Part shown: piece by piece, positions 14,734 through 18,368 of the stretch
Position numbering within the stretch: the stretch's first letter is position 1
Layout: every line of letters starts with the position of its first letter
Assembly: GCA_035340095.1 (NCBI GenBank)
Contig: DAORGN010000090.1
Span: forward strand, 1 to 18,368
Length of the DNA: 18,368 nt
Source: JAEUKA01 sp035340095
Lineage (GTDB): Bacteria; Myxococcota_A; Polyangia; Palsa-1104; JAEUJZ01
Direction of reading: 5' to 3'
Program-made: the position numbers and the translations under genes
The notes under the pieces: model-generated
Database searches by the model: none
What the model was told of the DNA's origin: nothing
Seen by the model: only the letters and a program-made list of their open reading frames with translations

Positions 14734-16233
14734 ATGTCTGTGGTCTCCACCTCTCCCGCTGCTTCCTTAAAAAAGCATCCTCTGGCGAGCCCGCACCGTC
14801 GGGCCAAGATTGTCTGCACCATTGGCCCGGCCAGTCGCACCCCGGAAGTGATTGGCCACCTCATCGACGAAGGCATGAATGTCGCGCGGCTGAACTTTTC
14901 GCACGGCAGCGCCGATGATCACCGCCGCACCGTCGAAGCCGTCCGCGCCGAAGCGCACAAGCGCGGCAAAGCCGTGGCGATTTTGCAAGACCTGCAAGGC
15001 CCCAAAATCCGCGTCGGCAAGATCAAGACCGGCACCGTGCTTGAAGCCGGCACAGAGTTCATCCTCACCACCGAGGAGATACTGGGCGACGCAAACCGCG
15101 CCAGCGTAACCTACGAAGGTCTGCCGCGCGATGCCCAGCCCGGCAATGTGCTCCTGCTCGACGACGGACTTTTGCAAGTCGAAGTGCTGTCGATTGAAGG
15201 AAACGAAGTCGTCACCCGCGTGCTCGTCGGGGGTCCACTGTCCAACAACAAAGGCATCAACCTGCCCGGCGTCAAAGTGTCCGCGCCGTCGATGTCCGAC
15301 AAAGACCATGCCGACCTGATCGTCGGACAAAAGCTCGGTGTCGATTTTCTGGCGCTGTCGTTTGTCCGTTCAGCCCAGGACATCCACGACGCCCGCGCCG
15401 CCATTTTGGCCGCCCGCAAAGACATTCCCGAAAGCCAAAGCCGTCCGCCGACGCCGATCATCGCCAAGATCGAAAAACCCGAAGCCGTCGACCGACTCGA
15501 GGAAATCATCGAAGCCGCCGACGGCATCATGGTCGCGCGTGGCGATCTGGGCGTGGAGCTCGGCCCCGAAAAAGTGCCGCTCGTGCAGAAGGCCGCGATT
15601 CAGCTTGCCAACGCACACGCCAAGCTGGTCATCACCGCGACGCAAATGCTCGAATCGATGACCCAGAATGCCCGCCCGACCCGCGCCGAAGCCAGCGACG
15701 TCGCCAACGCCGTCATGGATGCATCGGATGCGCTGATGCTGTCGGCTGAATCGGCTTCGGGAAAATATCCGCTGCTCGCCGTCCGCACCATGGACCGAAT
15801 CATCCGCGAAGTCGAGCAGAGCGAGCGCTACTTTACGATCATGCGCCAGCTCGAGTGGCCGATGATTCGCGTCACTTCAAACGCCGTCGCCCACGCCGCC
15901 GTCGTTGCCTCGCGTCTCGTCGAAGCCCCGGTCATCGTCGCGCTGTCCAATTCCGGCGGCGCCGCCCGCCTTTTGTCCGAATACCGCTCTGAAGCCCTGG
16001 TCGTGGGCATGACTTCCAGCGTCGATATCTACAACCAGCTTGCCGCCTACTGGGGCATCCTGCCGATGATGGCGCCGCAGGCCGAAGACGAAACGACGAT
16101 GATTCGCGCCGTGCTGAGCCTGGTCCGCGACCGCGGCCTCGCCAAACCCGGCCAGCACGTCATCCTCACCATGGCCATCCCCTTCCGATCTGGTCTTCCC
16201 ACCAACACCATGCAAATCCACCGCGTCGAATAG
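14734..16233 (+). CDS. pyk: Pyruvate kinase
   Basis: Pyruvate kinase turns phosphoenolpyruvate and ADP into pyruvate and ATP, the last step of glycolysis. The 499-residue product contains RRAKIVCTIGPAS near the start, NVARLNFSHG with R52 and N54 (substrate and cation binding), and the active-site signature IIAKIEKPEAVDR (about 242-254) with catalytic K245 and metal ligand E247. MVARGDLGVELG and ITATQMLESM follow, then the C-terminal allosteric domain. At residues 86-94 it reads DLQGPKIRV: leucine, glutamine, lysine and valine at the positions that in rabbit muscle enzyme are T113, K114, E117 and T120. Lysine at 117 with L/Q/V at the others is the published mark of potassium-independent pyruvate kinases. 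The normally LSGE-x-A motif reads LSAESA here. The start ATG has no ribosome binding site. The neighbouring amylase suggests a link to glucan use, but that is only proximity. Confidence 0.95.
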   Translation: MSVVSTSPAASLKKHPLASPHRRAKIVCTIGPASRTPEVIGHLIDEGMNVARLNFSHGSADDHRRTVEAVRAEAHKRGKAVAILQDLQGPKIRVGKIKTGTVLEAGTEFILTTEEILGDANRASVTYEGLPRDAQPGNVLLLDDGLLQVEVLSIEGNEVVTRVLVGGPLSNNKGINLPGVKVSAPSMSDKDHADLIVGQKLGVDFLALSFVRSAQDIHDARAAILAARKDIPESQSRPPTPIIAKIEKPEAVDRLEEIIEAADGIMVARGDLGVELGPEKVPLVQKAAIQLANAHAKLVITATQMLESMTQNARPTRAEASDVANAVMDASDALMLSAESASGKYPLLAVRTMDRIIREVEQSERYFTIMRQLEWPMIRVTSNAVAHAAVVASRLVEAPVIVALSNSGGAARLLSEYRSEALVVGMTSSVDIYNQLAAYWGILPMMAPQAEDETTMIRAVLSLVRDRGLAKPGQHVILTMAIPFRSGLPTNTMQIHRVE

Positions 16234-16308
16234 TCCCGCGATCCCCTGCTTCTTTTCGAGCGTAGAAATTGCGATGTGGGCCCAGATTGTGATAGGCCCC
16301 ATGCAGGC

Positions 16309-17748
16309 ATGCTTGCGCCGACCATTCCGATAGATCAAATCGCCCCCGAGGCTCAAAAGGTGATCCGTCACCTTGTCCGCAGCGGACATCAGGCCTATCT
16401 CGTCGGTGGCTGCGTGCGCGATCTGCTGCTCGGTCGCACACCCAAAGACTTCGACGTCGCCACCGATGCCACCCCGAGCGAGCTGCGCGAGCTGTTTCGC
16501 AACTGCCGCATCATCGGTCGCCGCTTCCGTCTCGCCCACATCATTTTTGGGCCCAAGATCATCGAAACGGCGACCTTTCGCGCCAATCCTCGCGAAGATG
16601 AAGACGGCCAGCAGGCGACCGACGAACTGTACATCCACCGCGACAACGTCTTTGGCACCGCCGAGCAAGACGCCCGCCGACGCGACTTTACGATAAACGG
16701 TCTTTTTTACGACCTGCCCGCCGAAAAAGTCATCGACTACGTCGACGGCCTGCGCGACCTCGAAAGCCGCTTTGTCCGCACCATCGGCGATCCCAACGTC
16801 CGCTTCCGTGAAGACCCGGTGCGGATGCTGCGCGCCGTCAAGTTTGCCGCCCGGCTCGGCTTCGACATCGAAGACACCACCTATCGCGCCCTGCTCAGCC
16901 ACGGCAAAGAGATCGAAAAAAGCCCGGTTCCGCGCGTGCTCGAAGAAATCTTCCGGCTTCTGCGCGGTGGAGCGGCGATGGAATCCATGGTGCTGCTGCG
17001 GGAATGCGGCATGCTCGACGTGCTGCTGCCCGAGGTCACGCCGCAGCTTGCCGCGCACCCCGGCCTGCTCGATCCGTACCTGCACGCCATCGATCGCAGC
17101 GTCGAAAAAGGCGATGTCCCGGTCAATGCCGTGCTCGTCCTTGCGCTGTTTATGCCAAAGCTTCTGCCACTGTTTGAAGCCGGCGAAAAGCGGCAAGGTC
17201 TGTCTGTCGATGCGCTCAGCGACGTGCTTGTGCCCCTGTGCAGCCGGCTGAAAGTCCCGCGTCGCGATGTCGAGCAAGCCAAAAACCTGCTGATTGTGCA
17301 AAGACGCATCGCCCAGGCGCGCACCCGTGGGGGCAAGCTGCCGCCGTCCGTTTTGCACCGCGAGGAGCTGCGTCCGGCGCTGGGTCTACACGCCCTTGTC
17401 TATCGCTGTCAGCGTCAAGCCGAGGGCGCAAGCGATGCAGCCATCGACAGCGAAATCGCCGCCTGGCCGCTGCCGGGACCGTTCTTCCTCGGTGCCGGGG
17501 ACAGCGCCCGCAGCGAGTTCGCCCCCGAGCGTGAGTTCCGCCGCGATGACCGTCGCCGCCGCAGTCGCCGTCCCGAAATCGACGATCTCGCGCCCCGCCC
17601 TCGCCTGCCCGAAGTCAGCTCGCCCGAAGCGGGCGTCACAAATGAACGCGCTGCAAGTTCTGGCGATGACGAACCGCTCCTCGATGATGAAGAAGCCGCG
17701 CTTGCCGCCTTCGTAGCCGCCATGCGCAGCGGTCGAGACGACGACTAG
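16309..17748 (+). CDS. pcnB: Poly(A) polymerase I (polynucleotide adenylyltransferase)
   Basis: PcnB adds poly(A) tails to RNA 3' ends, which usually marks bacterial RNAs for decay. The 479-residue product follows the class II nucleotidyltransferase plan: LVGGCVRDLLLGRTPKDFDVATDAT (about 31-55) with catalytic D47 and D49, then RRDFTINGLFYD (about 124-135), and RFREDPVRMLRAVKFAARLGF. The segment LFRNCRIIGRRFRLAHIIFGP is characteristic of PcnB rather than of CCA-adding enzymes. After about residue 395 the tail changes to an arginine-rich stretch (RRDDRRRRSRRPE) and then an acidic one ending DDD; the basic part may help bind RNA. The ATG at 16309 is preferred; a GTG at 16276 would add eleven residues without family support, and neither has a clear ribosome binding site. 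It lies 75 bases after pyk on the same strand. Confidence 0.88.
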   Translation: MLAPTIPIDQIAPEAQKVIRHLVRSGHQAYLVGGCVRDLLLGRTPKDFDVATDATPSELRELFRNCRIIGRRFRLAHIIFGPKIIETATFRANPREDEDGQQATDELYIHRDNVFGTAEQDARRRDFTINGLFYDLPAEKVIDYVDGLRDLESRFVRTIGDPNVRFREDPVRMLRAVKFAARLGFDIEDTTYRALLSHGKEIEKSPVPRVLEEIFRLLRGGAAMESMVLLRECGMLDVLLPEVTPQLAAHPGLLDPYLHAIDRSVEKGDVPVNAVLVLALFMPKLLPLFEAGEKRQGLSVDALSDVLVPLCSRLKVPRRDVEQAKNLLIVQRRIAQARTRGGKLPPSVLHREELRPALGLHALVYRCQRQAEGASDAAIDSEIAAWPLPGPFFLGAGDSARSEFAPEREFRRDDRRRRSRRPEIDDLAPRPRLPEVSSPEAGVTNERAASSGDDEPLLDDEEAALAAFVAAMRSGRDDD

Positions 17749-17784
17749 CGAGCGGTCGACTGGCGCCTGGGTACGACCTGGTGC

Positions 17785-17790
17785 TACGGT
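17785..17790 (+). promoter_or_regulatory. -10-like hexamer TACGGT six bases before the Uma2 start
   Basis: TACGGT, preceded by TGC in an extended -10 arrangement, ends exactly six bases before the ATG at 17797, which has no Shine-Dalgarno site. This fits a leaderless transcript. No -35 box is visible at the standard distance. Confidence 0.3.
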
Positions 17791-17796
17791 TCGCAC

Positions 17797-18368
17797 ATGG
17801 CATCGGCTTCGACGCAGACCCCAAAACCGCACCTGGCCACCTTCGCGGACCTTTTGCGCATCCCCGAGGATCGTCGTCGCCATGAAATCCTCGACGGCGA
17901 AATCATCGAAAAAGCGCTGCCACGCTGGGAACACGGCGTAGGTCAGACCCGTGCTGGTGAGCTTTTGCGACGCTTCAACCGCAAGCCGAACGGACCAACG
18001 CGCCCCGGCGGCTGGTGGATACTAACCGAACCGACGATCCAGCTTTCACGCCACGAACTCGTACAACCGGACCTGGCGGGTTGGCGACGGGATCGCGTAC
18101 ATGATGAACCGCCGAGCTACCCCATCACCCTGCGCCCCGACTGGGTGTGTGAAATCATGTCCGATGGCGACGCGCGCAGACGCGACGGTCTGCAAAAGCG
18201 CCGCATCTATGCCGACCACGACGTCCCCTTCTACTGGCTCATCGACACAGAGCGCGAAACCCTCACCGTCTTGTCCCTTACCGAAGAGTGCTACGTCGAG
18301 CAGCTCACCGCCTGCCGCACCGACCGCGTCCGCGCCGCTCCCTTCGACGCACTCGAACTCCAAATCGG
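17797..18368 (+). CDS. Uma2-family (DUF820) PD-(D/E)XK nuclease-like protein, 3' end missing
   Basis: The frame is open from ATG 17797 to the window end, giving 190 residues without a stop. It matches the Uma2/DUF820 family, which has a restriction-endonuclease-like fold and is found in many copies in Cyanobacteria, Myxococcota and others, with poorly known function. Near the start is the YEILDGEIIE-like segment (RHEILDGEIIEK, about 28-39). The catalytic core residues are visible: D92 in QPDLAGW, E119 in CEIMS, and K134 in LQKRRIYADHDVPFYWLID (about 132-150), a segment that is the family's clearest signature. These suggest an intact active site. The C-terminal beta end is only partly seen, so total length (usually about 180-210) implies just a few residues are missing. 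It begins 48 bases after pcnB on the same strand, with no ribosome binding site seen. Confidence 0.85.
   Translation, partial: MASASTQTPKPHLATFADLLRIPEDRRRHEILDGEIIEKALPRWEHGVGQTRAGELLRRFNRKPNGPTRPGGWWILTEPTIQLSRHELVQPDLAGWRRDRVHDEPPSYPITLRPDWVCEIMSDGDARRRDGLQKRRIYADHDVPFYWLIDTERETLTVLSLTEECYVEQLTACRTDRVRAAPFDALELQI

Noticed and set aside
15877..17358. 493-codon open frame on the minus strand across pyk and pcnB
   Set aside because: It lies opposite two genes with clear family motifs; its product is rich in H, Q, D, V and G typical of the reverse complement of GC-rich genes, and no domain is recognisable.
17728..17759. Nine-base direct repeat AGCGGTCGA (17728-17736 and 17751-17759) at the end of pcnB
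   Set aside because: Two short copies, one within coding sequence, with no further copies nearby; chance is sufficient in GC-rich DNA.
1..18368. tRNA, rRNA, CRISPR arrays, insertion sequences or attachment sites
   Set aside because: None was seen. Nearly all sequence is accounted for by the genes listed, no regularly spaced repeats occur, and no transposase or integrase is encoded.

Overview
The window is bacterial DNA, densely coded (no gap between genes exceeds about 95 bases) and fairly G+C-rich. It most resembles a Myxococcota (Polyangia-type) genome. The reasons are several lipoproteins with glycine/serine-rich linkers and cysteine-rich modules, an ECF sigma factor paired with a zinc-finger anti-sigma factor carrying a DUF4384-like domain, a Uma2-family nuclease gene, and a divergent type VI secretion (T6SS) locus. 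This taxonomic guess is inference from gene style; there is no rRNA or other marker here.

Region 1 (1-8285, + strand) is part of a T6SS gene cluster, read as one tightly packed unit. In order it holds the tail of an unidentified gene, a stand-alone VgrG-like spike/beta-helix protein, the baseplate protein TssF, the inner-membrane protein TssL (DotU/IcmH), a small very acidic protein of unknown function, the large membrane ATPase-like TssM (IcmF), a TssJ-like outer-membrane lipoprotein, and a DUF4280 PAAR-like spike-tip protein. TssJ-TssL-TssM would form the envelope-spanning complex; the VgrG-like and PAAR-like proteins would form the puncturing tip; TssF belongs to the baseplate. The tube and sheath (Hcp, TssB, TssC), the ClpV ATPase, TssE, TssG and TssK are not in the window. 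TssM carries four cysteines spaced every four residues, followed by a histidine-rich patch, an insertion I do not know from the family.

Region 2 (8293-12522, - strand) is an envelope and regulation block: a 480-residue lipoprotein with a DUF7305-like repeat region and a ten-cysteine C-terminal module, an anti-sigma factor, its ECF sigma factor, a 122-residue cysteine-rich lipoprotein, and an AraC-family regulator. The promoter region of the 480-residue lipoprotein holds a perfect 13-base palindrome lying between two hexamers that look like an ECF-type promoter.

Region 3 (12616-18368, + strand) is metabolic and housekeeping: a secreted GH13 alpha-amylase lipoprotein divergent from the AraC gene, a pyruvate kinase with the residue signature of potassium-independent enzymes, a poly(A) polymerase (PcnB), and a Uma2-family PD-(D/E)XK protein cut by the window end. 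Several genes outside the T6SS block lack a Shine-Dalgarno sequence and instead have a -10-like hexamer exactly six bases before the start codon, the signature of leaderless transcription.
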